A stretch of 25,208 nucleotides of DNA. It comes from Rhodospirillaceae bacterium UBA6608. GTDB taxonomy: Bacteria; Pseudomonadota; Alphaproteobacteria; Rhodospirillales_A; Casp-alpha2. Positions within the stretch are counted from its first letter, which is position 1; the number at the start of each line of letters is the position of its first letter. A program made the translations under genes and the position numbers. The notes beneath the pieces are model-generated. The model did no database searches. It saw only the letters and a program-made list of their open reading frames with translations, and was not told the origin of the DNA. Positions 7,944 through 16,077 of the stretch are shown here, piece by piece. The stretch covers positions 1 through 25,208 of the forward strand of contig DJHY01000191.1 of assembly GCA_002433335.1 (NCBI GenBank). The letters are read 5' to 3'.

Positions 7944-8127
7944 TTGCGGAATCCGGCAATCGCGCAGGCGTGAAAATTGGTGTGTAGAGGTGGCTGGTCA
8001 AACGCGTTGGATATGTGATAGGAAGCGGGCGAACTCGGCCCGGGAGCCTTGAAAACCCGCCGCCGCTACCGGAATTTCAACCTTACTTCCTGATCCTTAC
8101 GATGGGGAATCAACAGGGGAACTGACA

Positions 8128-8361
8128 ATGAGTGATGTTGCTGATCGCGTGAAGAAGATCGTCCACGACCACCTGGGTGTGGATGAAGCCAAAGTTGTTG
8201 AAAACGCGAGCTTTATTGACGATCTGGGCGCGGACAGCCTCGACACCGTTGAGCTGGTCATGGCCTTCGAAGAAGAGTTCGGCATCGAGATTCCCGATGA
8301 CGCCGCCGAAAAGATCCTGACCATCAAGGACGCCATCGACTTCATCGAATCGCAGCAGTAA
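8128..8361 (+). CDS. acpP: Acyl carrier protein
   Basis: ACP carries growing acyl chains on a 4'-phosphopantetheine arm and feeds fatty acid, lipid A and phospholipid synthesis. The 77-residue acidic protein has the modification site [24 protein letters not shown], with Ser37 as the attachment residue. AGGGGA precedes the ATG by eight bases. The 184 bases upstream contain no gene and probably hold an independent promoter, as expected for such an abundant protein, but I could not pick convincing hexamers. A stable hairpin follows before fabF. Confidence 0.98.
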   Translation: MSDVADRVKKIVHDHLGVDEAKVVENASFIDDLGADSLDTVELVMAFEEEFGIEIPDDAAEKILTIKDAIDFIESQQ

Positions 8362-8385
8362 TCGCGCGATTTCGTCCCATCGGCG

Positions 8386-8405
8386 CCGGCCCCTTCGGGG
8401 GCTGG
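8386..8405 (+). promoter_or_regulatory. UUCG-capped hairpin between acpP and fabF
   Basis: An 8-bp GC-rich stem with one G-U pair (8386-8393 with 8398-8405) closes a UUCG loop. No U-run follows, so it is not a standard terminator. It more likely protects the acpP 3' end or marks an RNA processing site that lowers fabF expression relative to acpP; this is inference. Confidence 0.5.
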
Positions 8406-8436
8406 GCGTCCGTACGGCCGGATAAGAATTACGAAC

Positions 8437-9702
8437 ATGAGACGAGTCGTCGTTACCGGATTGGGTATCGTCAATTCCCTGGGTTCTGGGGTCGACCTTA
8501 ACTGGTCGCGCCTCTTGGCGGGGCAATCGGGCATTCGCAGGCTGGAAGGCTTCGACGAATACGAGCTGCCGGCCAAGATCGGTGGCACCGTTCCCCTGGG
8601 TGACGGTTCCGACGGAACCTTCAATGCCGAAGAATGGGTCCCGACCAAAGACCAGCGCCGGATGGATACGTTCATCATTTACGGCATGGCTGCGGCGATC
8701 CAGGCGATCGAAAACTCGGGCTGGAAGCCGGAAGCCGACGAAGACCGTTGGCGGACCGGCGTTCTGATCGGCTCGGGCATCGGTGGCTTGCCGGAAATTT
8801 CCTCCGGCGCGATCACCGTGCACGAAGGCCGTGCCCGACGTCTCAGCCCGTTTTTCATTCCGGCCAGCCTGATTAATCTGGTTTCCGGGCATGTTTCCAT
8901 CCGCTACGGCCTGAAAGGGCCGAACCATGCGGTGGTCACGGCCTGTTCGACCGGCGCGCATGCCATCGGCGATGCGGCCCGCATCATCATGTGGGACGAT
9001 GCCGACGTGATGGTTGCCGGTGGCGCCGAAGCCGCGATCTGCCCGTTGGGCGTCGCCGGGTTCTGTTCCGCCCGCGCATTGTCGACCGGTTTCAACGACA
9101 CGCCGGAAAAGGCGTCTCGTCCTTGGGACAAGGACCGCGACGGCTTCGTCATGGGTGACGGCGCCGGTGTCGTGGTTCTGGAAGAATTGGAACACGCCAA
9201 GAAGCGTGGCGCGACGATCTATGCCGAAGTCGTCGGTTACGGGATGTCGGGCGATGCCCATCACATCACCGCCCCGGCGGAAGACGGCGACGGCGCCTAT
9301 CGCTGCATGAAGGCCGCCTTGAAGCGCGCCGGCATGAACCCCGAAGATATCGATTACGTCAACGCGCACGGCACCTCGACGCCGCTGGGCGACGAAATCG
9401 AGCTGGGTGCGGTCAAGCGCGTGTTCGGCGATGCCATCAAGGATATTTCCATGTCTTCGACCAAATCCGCGGTCGGTCACCTGTTGGGTGCCGCTGGTGC
9501 GGTCGAAGCGATCTATTCGATCCTGGCAATGCGGAACAGCGTCGTGCCCCCGACCTTGAACCTGGACAACCCGTCCGATGCCTGTCAGGGCGTCGATCTG
9601 GTTCCGTACCAGCCCAAGGAACGGAAGATCCGGGCCGCGCTGTCCAACTCCTTCGGCTTCGGCGGCACCAATGCGTCGCTGGTGTTCAAGGCGTACGACT
9701 GA
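8437..9702 (+). CDS. fabF: 3-oxoacyl-ACP synthase II
   Basis: FabF condenses malonyl-ACP with acyl-ACP, in particular extending C16:1 to C18:1. The 421-residue thiolase-fold protein carries the Cys-His-His triad: Cys170 in TACSTGAHAIGDA, His311 in NAHGTSTPLGD and His348 in KSAVGHLLGAAGAVE, with Lys343 nearby. It ends with SNSFGFGGTNASLVF, typical of the family. The start at 8437 gives MRRVVVTGLGIVNSLG, the standard N-terminus; the ribosome site is weak (GGAT about 13 bases upstream). It lies 75 bases after acpP, with mltG 13 bases after its stop. Confidence 0.97.
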   Translation: MRRVVVTGLGIVNSLGSGVDLNWSRLLAGQSGIRRLEGFDEYELPAKIGGTVPLGDGSDGTFNAEEWVPTKDQRRMDTFIIYGMAAAIQAIENSGWKPEADEDRWRTGVLIGSGIGGLPEISSGAITVHEGRARRLSPFFIPASLINLVSGHVSIRYGLKGPNHAVVTACSTGAHAIGDAARIIMWDDADVMVAGGAEAAICPLGVAGFCSARALSTGFNDTPEKASRPWDKDRDGFVMGDGAGVVVLEELEHAKKRGATIYAEVVGYGMSGDAHHITAPAEDGDGAYRCMKAALKRAGMNPEDIDYVNAHGTSTPLGDEIELGAVKRVFGDAIKDISMSSTKSAVGHLLGAAGAVEAIYSILAMRNSVVPPTLNLDNPSDACQGVDLVPYQPKERKIRAALSNSFGFGGTNASLVFKAYD

Positions 9703-9715
9703 TTAGGATGCCGGC

Positions 9716-10702
9716 ATGAGCCGCCGGTCGAAAATCGTCGCCGTTATCGCGTTCATCCTGATCGCAGATGCACTGTTCGGTGGCTGGATTTGGTTTCAAA
9801 ACCAGATCCAGGGCGAAGGGCCGCATTCGACGGAGCAGGTCGTTCTGATCCCGCCGGGCAGTGGCATTCAGAAAATCGCCAATACCATGATGGAACGGGG
9901 CGTGGTCGAATCCGACCTGCTGTTCCGACTGGCCGCGCGTCCGAAAAAAGCGGACCGGGGCCTGAAGTCAGGCGAATACAAAATTCCCGCAAGGGCCAGC
10001 ATGCTCGACGTTCTTGGCATCTTGACCAAGGGCGAGACGGTCGTGCGATCCTTTACCATTCCCGAAGGCCTGACCGTCGCCGAAGCGATGGAGATCGTCG
10101 CCAAGGCCAAGGGCCTGGCCGGAGCGATGCCGTCGTCCTTGCCGGATGAAGGGCGTCTCCTGCCCGAGACCTATCACTATTCCTATTACGACTCCAAAGC
10201 GCAGGCGGTCCGGCGGATGGAAAAGGCGTTGGATGATGCCTTGGCCAAGGCCTGGGCCGGACGGGACGAGGGCTTGCCCCTCAATAGCCCGGAAGAGGCG
10301 CTGATCCTTGCGTCCATCGTCGAGAAGGAAACCGGCGTGAAGGCCGAGCGGGCGCGGGTTGCCGCTGTCTTTCTCAACCGTTTACGCAAAGGGATGCGCC
10401 TGCAATCAGATCCGACGGTGATCTACGGGATTACCCAGGGAAAGGGGCCCTTGGGCCGTGATCTGACGCGCGCCGATTTGGACACGCTGACACCCTGGAA
10501 CACCTATGAGATTACCGGTCTGCCGCCCACGCCGATCGCCAATCCGGGTTTGGCGTCGATCAAAGCCGTGCTGCATCCCGAGCAGTCTGACGATTTATAT
10601 TTCGTCGCCGACGGCAGCGGCGGACATGCGTTCTCGAAGACCTTGAATGAGCATAACCGCAACGTCGCCAAGTGGCGGAAAATTCAGCGCACCGGTAAAT
10701 AG
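9716..10702 (+). CDS. mltG: Endolytic murein transglycosylase MltG
   Basis: MltG (YceG family) cuts nascent glycan strands at the inner membrane and is thought to end strand elongation. The 328-residue protein has a short basic N-terminus and one membrane anchor (about 7-28), then a LysM-like region (VVLIPPGSGIQKIANTMMERGVV, 42-64), YKIPARASMLDVLGILTKGE, and the catalytic segment ILASIVEKETGVKAERARVA with its glutamate in EKET (203-206). MRLQSDPTVIYGI and NTYEITGLPPTPIANPG are also conserved. It follows fabF by 13 bases, a common arrangement in alphaproteobacteria, and is probably cotranscribed. It converges on an SDR gene 15 bases away with no evident terminator. Confidence 0.96.
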   Translation: MSRRSKIVAVIAFILIADALFGGWIWFQNQIQGEGPHSTEQVVLIPPGSGIQKIANTMMERGVVESDLLFRLAARPKKADRGLKSGEYKIPARASMLDVLGILTKGETVVRSFTIPEGLTVAEAMEIVAKAKGLAGAMPSSLPDEGRLLPETYHYSYYDSKAQAVRRMEKALDDALAKAWAGRDEGLPLNSPEEALILASIVEKETGVKAERARVAAVFLNRLRKGMRLQSDPTVIYGITQGKGPLGRDLTRADLDTLTPWNTYEITGLPPTPIANPGLASIKAVLHPEQSDDLYFVADGSGGHAFSKTLNEHNRNVAKWRKIQRTGK

Positions 10703-10717
10703 CGGCCTTACCTGCCT

Positions 10718-11491
10718 TTAGAATTCCCGGCCCATGAGCTTCCGGTTCAGGATCGGATCGGTCCAGGCGGGCGGCAGAACCGACAACAGCCAGACAGCCA
10801 GATGCATCGGCCAGGGGAAGACGATCCGCGCCTTGTCCTGGGCCAGATCGCGTTTGACGATAGCGGCCGCTTTGTCGGTTTCCATCAGGAACGGCATGGG
10901 GAATTTGTTGGCGTCGGTGATCCGACTGACGACCCATCCGGGGCAGACGACATTGACCCGTACGCCCTTGTAGAGCCGTTCGCCACGCAGCGCCTCGCCC
11001 CAGGCTTTGACAGCCGCCTTGGACGCGGAATAAGCCGCCGAGGCGGGCAGGCCGCGAAACCCGGCAATGGAGGCGATGATGGCGATCTGTCCCTTGTCGC
11101 GGGCATCCATCGCCGTCAGGGCCGGTTCGACCGTGTTGACGACACCGTTGATATTCACGTCCAGGATGCGGCGTGCACGTTGGTCCGCATCTTCGATGCC
11201 CGAGGTCGAGTTGGAAATCCCCGCATTGGCGATGACAAGGTCCAGGGGGGTCTTGGCGTCCGCTTCCTTGATCCATGCGGCCATGGCGTCGGCATCGGTC
11301 ACATCGATGACTTTGGCTTCCGCTTGGGCGCCGCGTTCCCGGCATTCAGCTGCCACGGCTTCCACGCGATCCGCGTCGCGTCCCGACAGGTAGAGGCTGA
11401 TCCCGTGCCCCGCATAGGCGGTGGCCAAGCCCCGACCTATGCCGCTGGAGGCGCCGGTAATCAGAATTGCGGTGGGATGTGCCAAGCTCAT
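10718..11491 (-). CDS. Short-chain dehydrogenase/reductase, specificity unknown
   Basis: This 257-residue classical SDR uses NAD(P)(H): TGASSGIG (12-19), NAG (89-91), Ser141, and YSASK with Tyr154 and Lys158. A hydrophobic C-terminal segment (PMHLAVWLLSVLPPAW) may associate with membrane. The arginine in LSGRDADR (about 38) hints at NADPH preference. I chose the ATG at 11489-11491, directly before the first Rossmann strand; the longer frame adds 33 low-quality residues. No proper ribosome site is seen, but TATAAA lies just upstream. It sits on the opposite strand between mltG and yicC, so it interrupts an otherwise collinear block. The substrate cannot be deduced. Confidence 0.85.
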   Translation of the reverse strand: MSLAHPTAILITGASSGIGRGLATAYAGHGISLYLSGRDADRVEAVAAECRERGAQAEAKVIDVTDADAMAAWIKEADAKTPLDLVIANAGISNSTSGIEDADQRARRILDVNINGVVNTVEPALTAMDARDKGQIAIIASIAGFRGLPASAAYSASKAAVKAWGEALRGERLYKGVRVNVVCPGWVVSRITDANKFPMPFLMETDKAAAIVKRDLAQDKARIVFPWPMHLAVWLLSVLPPAWTDPILNRKLMGREF

Positions 11492-11537
11492 GCCCTGTTT
11501 ATAGGCCGCGGGTGGGCCTGGGGGAAGCGCGGGCCGC

Positions 11538-11566
11538 TTGTTGGAGGCGGATGCCCTGGGTATAAG
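11538..11566 (+). promoter_or_regulatory. Candidate promoter of yicC-gmk
   Basis: TTGTTG (11538-11543), a 17-base spacer and TATAAG (11561-11566, five of six) lie upstream of the GTG start at 11611. Transcription would begin near 11573. This gives the pair its own promoter, as needed because the opposite-strand SDR gene separates it from the fab cluster. Confidence 0.5.
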
Positions 11567-11610
11567 GTTCGGCACCGCCCGCTTGGGCAAGCCGGAATAA
11601 GGAAAGCGCC

Positions 11611-12504
11611 GTGGCCATTAGTTCCATGACCGGGTTCGCCCGCACCGAAGGCGGATTGAACGACCTCTCCTGGGTGTGGGAAGTCCGCAGCGTCAATTCC
11701 AAGGGGTTGGACCTGCGCTTTCGCCCGCCGCAAGGGTTCGAGGCGCTGGATCCCATGGTTCGGGCGCGGGTGAACAAACAGTTCAAGCGCGGCAGCTTGT
11801 CCGTCAACCTGTCCACCCGCCGCGAAACCGGTGGCGGGGCCTATCGCATCAACGACGATTTCCTGGCCCAGATTACGGCCCGGATGGAACGCTTGAAGCA
11901 GGAGTTGCCCGACGCGCGGCCCCCGTCCTTGGACGGGATTCTGGGTCTGCGCGGGGTGATCGAGCCGATCGACGAGATGCTGGCCGAGGATGCCTTCGAA
12001 GAAATCGCCACAGCCATGATGGCGGATTTGGACAAAGCCTTGGGCGGCTTGGAAGAGATGCGCCGGGAAGAGGGCGCGCGCCTGTTGGCTGTGCTGACCG
12101 ATCAGATCGACCAGGTCGAGGACCTGACGTCCAGGTCGGCCCAGGTCGCGGCCACGCAGCCGGACGCCATCCGCGCCCGCCTGAACGACCAGATTCAACG
12201 CCTGATCGCCGACAACCCGGCGATGCCTGAGGAGCGCATGGCCCAAGAGGCTGCGATCCTGATGACCAAGGCCGATATCCGTGAAGAATTGGATCGCCTG
12301 ACTGCCCATACCCAGGCGGCGCGCGAACTGCTGACCAAAGGCGGCGGGCCGGTCGGACGGCGGCTGGACTTCCTATGTCAGGAATTCAACCGCGAGGCCA
12401 ATACGCTGTGCTCTAAATCGCCGGATACGGACCTGACGGCGCTGGGGTTGGATTTGAAAGCCGTGATCGACCAGCTCCGCGAGCAGGTCCAGAACATCGA
12501 ATAA
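11611..12504 (+). CDS. yicC: YicC/YloC family endoribonuclease
   Basis: The family was long annotated as a stress-induced protein; E. coli YicC and Bacillus YloC are now described as endoribonucleases. The 297-residue protein begins with the signature MTGFAR (about 6-11), then WEVRSVNSKGLDLRFRPP and VRARVNKQFKRGSLSVNLS. It ends with the DUF1732 domain KGGGPVGRRLDFLCQEFNREANTLCSKSPDTDLTALGLDLKAVIDQLREQVQNIE. The long middle is helical. It starts with GTG; AAGGAAA seven bases upstream supports this. gmk follows after 21 bases, a pairing conserved widely in proteobacteria. Confidence 0.96.
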   Translation: MAISSMTGFARTEGGLNDLSWVWEVRSVNSKGLDLRFRPPQGFEALDPMVRARVNKQFKRGSLSVNLSTRRETGGGAYRINDDFLAQITARMERLKQELPDARPPSLDGILGLRGVIEPIDEMLAEDAFEEIATAMMADLDKALGGLEEMRREEGARLLAVLTDQIDQVEDLTSRSAQVAATQPDAIRARLNDQIQRLIADNPAMPEERMAQEAAILMTKADIREELDRLTAHTQAARELLTKGGGPVGRRLDFLCQEFNREANTLCSKSPDTDLTALGLDLKAVIDQLREQVQNIE

Positions 12505-12525
12505 GACAAACAGGGTATCGAGACG

Positions 12526-13152
12526 ATGGTCGAGATTTCACGCCGTGGCATGATGTTGGTGCTGTCTTCGCCGTCGGGCGCGGGCAAGACCAGCATTTCC
12601 CGTCGCCTCTTGGATGAAGAGAAGGGCATCGTCATGTCGGTGTCGGCAACGACCCGATCGCCGCGCCCCGGCGAGGTCGATGGCCAGGATTATTATTTCT
12701 ATGACCACGCCAAGTTCGACGCGATGGTGAAGAACGGCGAGTTTCTGGAATACGCCACGGTGTTCGACAATTCCTATGGCACCCCGCGCAAGCCGGTTTG
12801 GGATGCGTTGCAAAACGGACAGGACGTGCTGTTCGACGTTGATTGGCAGGGCACGCGCAAGCTTCGGGAAAATGCCCGCGAGCATTTGGTCAGTGTGTTC
12901 ATCCTGCCGCCGTCGGTCGAGGAGTTGGAACGCCGCCTGATGGGGCGGGGGCAGGACTCGGCCGAAGTGGTCGCAGGGCGGATGGCCCGGGCCAAATCCG
13001 AAATGAGCCACTACGAAGAATACGACTACATCGTCGTCAACGCCGACCTGGATGCCAGCGTCGAGAGCGTACGGTCGATCCTACGGGCCGAGCGCCTGAA
13101 GAAAGAGCGCCAGACGGGCCTGCTTGATTTCGTCCAGGGTATGGGGGTCTGA
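12526..13152 (+). CDS. gmk: Guanylate kinase
   Basis: Guanylate kinase phosphorylates GMP to GDP with ATP. The 208-residue protein has the P-loop SSPSGAGKTS (14-23), the GMP-binding stretch SATTRSPRPGEVDGQDYYF, the EFLEYATVFDNSYGTP block, DVDWQGTRKLRE and FILPPSVEELERRLMGRGQD of the lid. Length is normal. The start ATG at 12526 is acceptable; two later methionines at 9-10 are less likely. It follows yicC and converges on the dioxygenase gene 29 bases away. The intervening GC-rich inverted repeat has too short a loop to be called a terminator. Confidence 0.97.
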   Translation: MVEISRRGMMLVLSSPSGAGKTSISRRLLDEEKGIVMSVSATTRSPRPGEVDGQDYYFYDHAKFDAMVKNGEFLEYATVFDNSYGTPRKPVWDALQNGQDVLFDVDWQGTRKLRENAREHLVSVFILPPSVEELERRLMGRGQDSAEVVAGRMARAKSEMSHYEEYDYIVVNADLDASVESVRSILRAERLKKERQTGLLDFVQGMGV

Positions 13153-13181
13153 GGGCCCCCGCCGGCCCCGGCCTTTAAAAC

Positions 13182-14177
13182 CTAGCTTGCAGCACGCCGC
13201 CGCGCGAATTTCGGCGCGTACAAATCCTGCACCGTCGGGCCGATCCGGCGCGATGTCGCATCGTTCAGCCACAACCGGATCAGATGGCGGCGTTTGCCGG
13301 GGCCGTCGATATAGTCGGTGCGGGAATGCAGCAGGACGAAGTTGTTGACGAACTGCAGGTCGCCCTTGTGCATTTCCATCGGCAACTGCATTTCCGGTCG
13401 GGCGACGACGGAATCGAAATAGTCCAAAGCTTCGACCTCTTCCGGCGACAGCTTCAGCCCTTCCTTTTCGACCCAGTTCACCGGGTTCCGGTTGTAACAG
13501 CAGTGCAGCAGGTCGTTGTAAAACTCGAACACCGGAATGCGGTCGGGAGAAATCGGGCTTTCGTCGTCCGGCTGTTCGCCACGCCGATGATGATAGAAGC
13601 CGCGTTCAAAGATCGGCATCAGGTCCGGTCGTTCTTCTAAGATGGTGTTATAGATCGCGGGGGACGAGGCCAGGATGCTCAGCCCGCCTTCCTGCGCCGT
13701 TTCCAGGCATAACAGGCACACCCGGTCCGATCCGTCGCTGTGGAACGGCAGAAGCTTGTTCGAGCTATAGCCACGCGATTGATGGCTATAGGGAATGCCC
13801 TTGTCGAGAACATCGACGGATTTGATGCCGGTACGGGTCTGGGCGGTGATGTCGCCCAGGTACGACGCCAAGCCGCAATAAGCCCAAAGGGTTTCATCGT
13901 AGTTGAAACTGTCGACCGGGAAGTCACCGATCACGGCGAAGCCGCGGCCCTCTTCCAACTGACGGCGGGTTTCTTCCAACAGCGGGCGCATGATCGGAAG
14001 ATCGAATGCCTGGGGCGTCAGATCGTAGGGTGATCCCCCGGCGGCCATTGCCTTGGCGACGGCGCCCTCAAGCTCTGCGACCATTTCCGGCGTCAGGGGC
14101 TGCACCCAACTGCGGGTTTCGGGGAAGTCGGCGCGCGTCCAAACCGCGCCGTCCTGAACGGGGCTGCGAGTGTTCAT
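13182..14177 (-). CDS. TauD/TfdA-family Fe(II)/2-oxoglutarate dioxygenase
   Basis: Members of this family hydroxylate small substrates using Fe(II), 2-oxoglutarate and oxygen. The 331-residue protein shows the metal triad: HSD in LLPFHSDGSDRVCLLCLETA and a distal histidine in NNFVLLHSRTDYIDGPGKRRHLIRLWL, where the downstream arginine should bind 2-oxoglutarate. The middle insert FERGFYHHRRGEQPDDES is His/Arg-rich. The ATG at 14175-14177 is set by AGGAGG (14185-14190). It follows rsmA by 45 bases on the same strand, so it may be the operon tail. TTGACC (14221-14226) could be a private -35, but no good -10 matches. The substrate is unknown; taurine use is not supported by any neighbour. Confidence 0.85.
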   Translation of the reverse strand: MNTRSPVQDGAVWTRADFPETRSWVQPLTPEMVAELEGAVAKAMAAGGSPYDLTPQAFDLPIMRPLLEETRRQLEEGRGFAVIGDFPVDSFNYDETLWAYCGLASYLGDITAQTRTGIKSVDVLDKGIPYSHQSRGYSSNKLLPFHSDGSDRVCLLCLETAQEGGLSILASSPAIYNTILEERPDLMPIFERGFYHHRRGEQPDDESPISPDRIPVFEFYNDLLHCCYNRNPVNWVEKEGLKLSPEEVEALDYFDSVVARPEMQLPMEMHKGDLQFVNNFVLLHSRTDYIDGPGKRRHLIRLWLNDATSRRIGPTVQDLYAPKFARRRAAS

Positions 14178-14184
14178 GATGGAT

Positions 14185-14190
14185 CCTCCT
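14185..14190 (-). promoter_or_regulatory. Ribosome binding site deciding the dioxygenase start
   Basis: AGGAGG seven bases before the ATG at 14175-14177. It lies inside the coding frame of an upstream ATG at 14195, which is therefore rejected as start. Confidence 0.8.
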
Positions 14191-14222
14191 GGCAAAAGAG
14201 TGATCCAGCGAAGGGGGAGTGG

Positions 14223-15047
14223 TCAAGCCTGCTTGGAAAGTTGGCGGGCCAGGGCGCAAAATTCAGCGACGCCCAGGTCCTCGGCGCGGACGTCGGGACT
14301 GATGCCTTCCTTGGTGGGATCAAGCCCCAAACTCTTCAGGCTGGAGCGCAGCATTTTGCGCCGCTGACCGAATGCCGCCTGGGTGACTTTCTCCAGGTCG
14401 CTGAAGGTCGCGGGGGCCAAGGGCTCTGCCCGGGGGATCAATTCGACCACGGTCGAGGCGACCTTGGGCGGCGGGGTGAACGCCTGTTTGGAGACATTGA
14501 ACAAGGGCTTCACTTGGCAGACCCATTGGGTGATGACCGACAGACGGCCATAGGACTTGCTGCCCGGTTGGGCGGTCAGGCGGTCGGCGACCTCTTTTTG
14601 GAACATCAGGACCATGCGCTCGAAGGCGTCGGCCTGGCGGAGCCATTGCAGCAACAGTACGGTCGAGACGTTATAGGGCAGGTTGGCGACGATCGCCCGC
14701 GGGGCGGGCGTCAGCGTCGTCAGGTCGGTCTCCAGAGCATCGCCCTCGATGATGTGGAAACGGCCCGGATAGGCGCTCTGCAGCTGCGTCAGGGCGGCGA
14801 TGCAGCGGTTATCTTTCTCGACCGCCCAGACGGCGGCGGCATTGCTTGCCAATAGTGAACGCGTCAACCCGCCGGGGCCGGGGCCGATCTCGATAGCGTT
14901 GACGCCCTCAAGCGGCTCGGCAGCGCGGGCGATCCGGTTTGTCAGGTTGGTATCGAGCAGGAAGTGCTGACCCAGCGATTTGCGGGCGCCCAATCCATGG
15001 TCGCGGATAACGTCACGCAGTGGCGGCAGGTTCGGGGCGTCGTTCAT
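14223..15047 (-). CDS. rsmA: 16S rRNA (A1518/A1519-N6) dimethyltransferase
   Basis: RsmA (KsgA) dimethylates two adjacent adenines in the 3' hairpin of 16S rRNA late in 30S assembly. The 274-residue protein has GARKSLGQHFLLD (20-32), SAM motif I AIEIGPGPGGLTRSLL (51-66), the EGDAL acidic motif (about 101-105) and the catalytic NLPYNVSTVLL (122-132). It ends with the family C-terminal helical domain. The ATG at 15045-15047 lies six bases after the pdxA stop, so translation is probably coupled. The order lptD-surA-pdxA-rsmA matches E. coli; apaG is absent here. Confidence 0.97.
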   Translation of the reverse strand: MNDAPNLPPLRDVIRDHGLGARKSLGQHFLLDTNLTNRIARAAEPLEGVNAIEIGPGPGGLTRSLLASNAAAVWAVEKDNRCIAALTQLQSAYPGRFHIIEGDALETDLTTLTPAPRAIVANLPYNVSTVLLLQWLRQADAFERMVLMFQKEVADRLTAQPGSKSYGRLSVITQWVCQVKPLFNVSKQAFTPPPKVASTVVELIPRAEPLAPATFSDLEKVTQAAFGQRRKMLRSSLKSLGLDPTKEGISPDVRAEDLGVAEFCALARQLSKQA

Positions 15048-15053
15048 GGCCGG

Positions 15054-16076
15054 TCAACCCGTTCGGCTGCGGTTCGTGGCGATCAGCCGGGCCGTGACCA
15101 TGGCGGCGACCAGGCTTTGCTCGCTGGCTTTACCGGTGCCGGCCAGGTCCAGCGCCGTGCCGTGGTCGGGCGAGGTCCGGACGATCGGCAGGCCCAGGGT
15201 GATGTTGACGCCACCGTCGAAGTCCAGGGCCTTGACCGGGATCAGGGCTTGGTCGTGATACATGCAAAGGGCCGCGTCGTAGCCTTCGCGGGCGCGGGGG
15301 CTGAACAGGGTGTCGGGCGAAGCCGGGCCGCGCGCGTCGATGCCTTCGGCGCGGAGGATTTCGACGGCTGGGGCGACGATGCCGCGGTCTTCCGTGCCCA
15401 GCGCGCCGTCTTCGCCGCCATGGGGGTTAAGTCCTGCGATGGCGAGGCGCGGGGCCGTCATGCCGAAATCGTTCTTCAGCGCCGCCGCGGTGATCCGCCC
15501 CTTGGCGACGATGGTTGCGGTGTCCAGGCTGTTGACCGCATCACGCAGGCTTACGTGGACGGTCACGGGCACGGCCCGTAAGGCGTCGCAGGCCAGCATC
15601 ATCACCGGCTCGGCGCCGCCGCTCAATTCTGCCACGTATTCGGTGTGACCCGGGTGCTTGAACCCGGCGGCATAGAGGGTCGACTTCTGGATCGGGTTGG
15701 TGACCATGCCCCCGGCCTGGCCGTCCATGCATAGATGCACGGCCCGTTCGATGGAGCGGACGACCGCCCCAGCATTCGCCGGATCCGGCTTGCCGGGAAC
15801 CGCGGGGACATTCAGTTTCTCGGTCAGGACCGGCAAGGCGCGGGCGAACATGGCGGCGGCCTCGGAGGGCGCCGCGATTTCTTCGATGGGAACGGGTTCA
15901 CCCAGGGTAGCGGCGATGGCGCGCAAGCGGTCCGGGTCGTCGATGGCGAAGAACGGCCCCGTCTTGGCCCGCGACCGTAGCCAAGCGCGCAGTGTCAGTT
16001 CGCCGCCGACACCGGCCGGCTCGCCCATGGTGATGGCAAGGGGAAGAGGGAACTGCCCGGAGGCGTCGGCACCCAC
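15054..16076 (-). CDS. pdxA: 4-Hydroxythreonine-4-phosphate dehydrogenase
   Basis: PdxA oxidises 4-phospho-hydroxy-L-threonine in the DXP-dependent route to pyridoxal phosphate. Visible family motifs are PLAITMGEPAGVGGEL near the N-terminus, the metal histidines in HPGHTEYVAELSG, LNPHGGEDGALG and MYHDQALIPVKAL, and RTSPDHGTALDLAGTGKA near the C-terminus. I chose the GTG at 16074-16076, one base after the surA stop, giving 340 residues close to the usual size. An alternative GTG at 16115 would overlap surA by 38 bases and add 13 unconserved residues. Neither has a clear ribosome site, so reinitiation after surA is likely. The start is uncertain; the identity is not. Confidence 0.94.
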   Translation of the reverse strand: MGADASGQFPLPLAITMGEPAGVGGELTLRAWLRSRAKTGPFFAIDDPDRLRAIAATLGEPVPIEEIAAPSEAAAMFARALPVLTEKLNVPAVPGKPDPANAGAVVRSIERAVHLCMDGQAGGMVTNPIQKSTLYAAGFKHPGHTEYVAELSGGAEPVMMLACDALRAVPVTVHVSLRDAVNSLDTATIVAKGRITAAALKNDFGMTAPRLAIAGLNPHGGEDGALGTEDRGIVAPAVEILRAEGIDARGPASPDTLFSPRAREGYDAALCMYHDQALIPVKALDFDGGVNITLGLPIVRTSPDHGTALDLAGTGKASEQSLVAAMVTARLIATNRSRTG

Positions 16077-16077
16077 G

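Noticed and set aside
7942..7961. Hairpin after fabG as a terminator
   Set aside because: The 6-bp stem with an 8-base loop has no U-run and is weak; it is not enough to call termination.
8110..9480. 456-residue minus-strand frame over acpP and fabF
   Set aside because: Antisense to two certain genes; no recognisable domain.
13153..13181. GC-rich inverted repeat between gmk and the dioxygenase gene as a bidirectional terminator
   Set aside because: The stem is only 4-5 bp with a very tight loop, and only three T residues follow.
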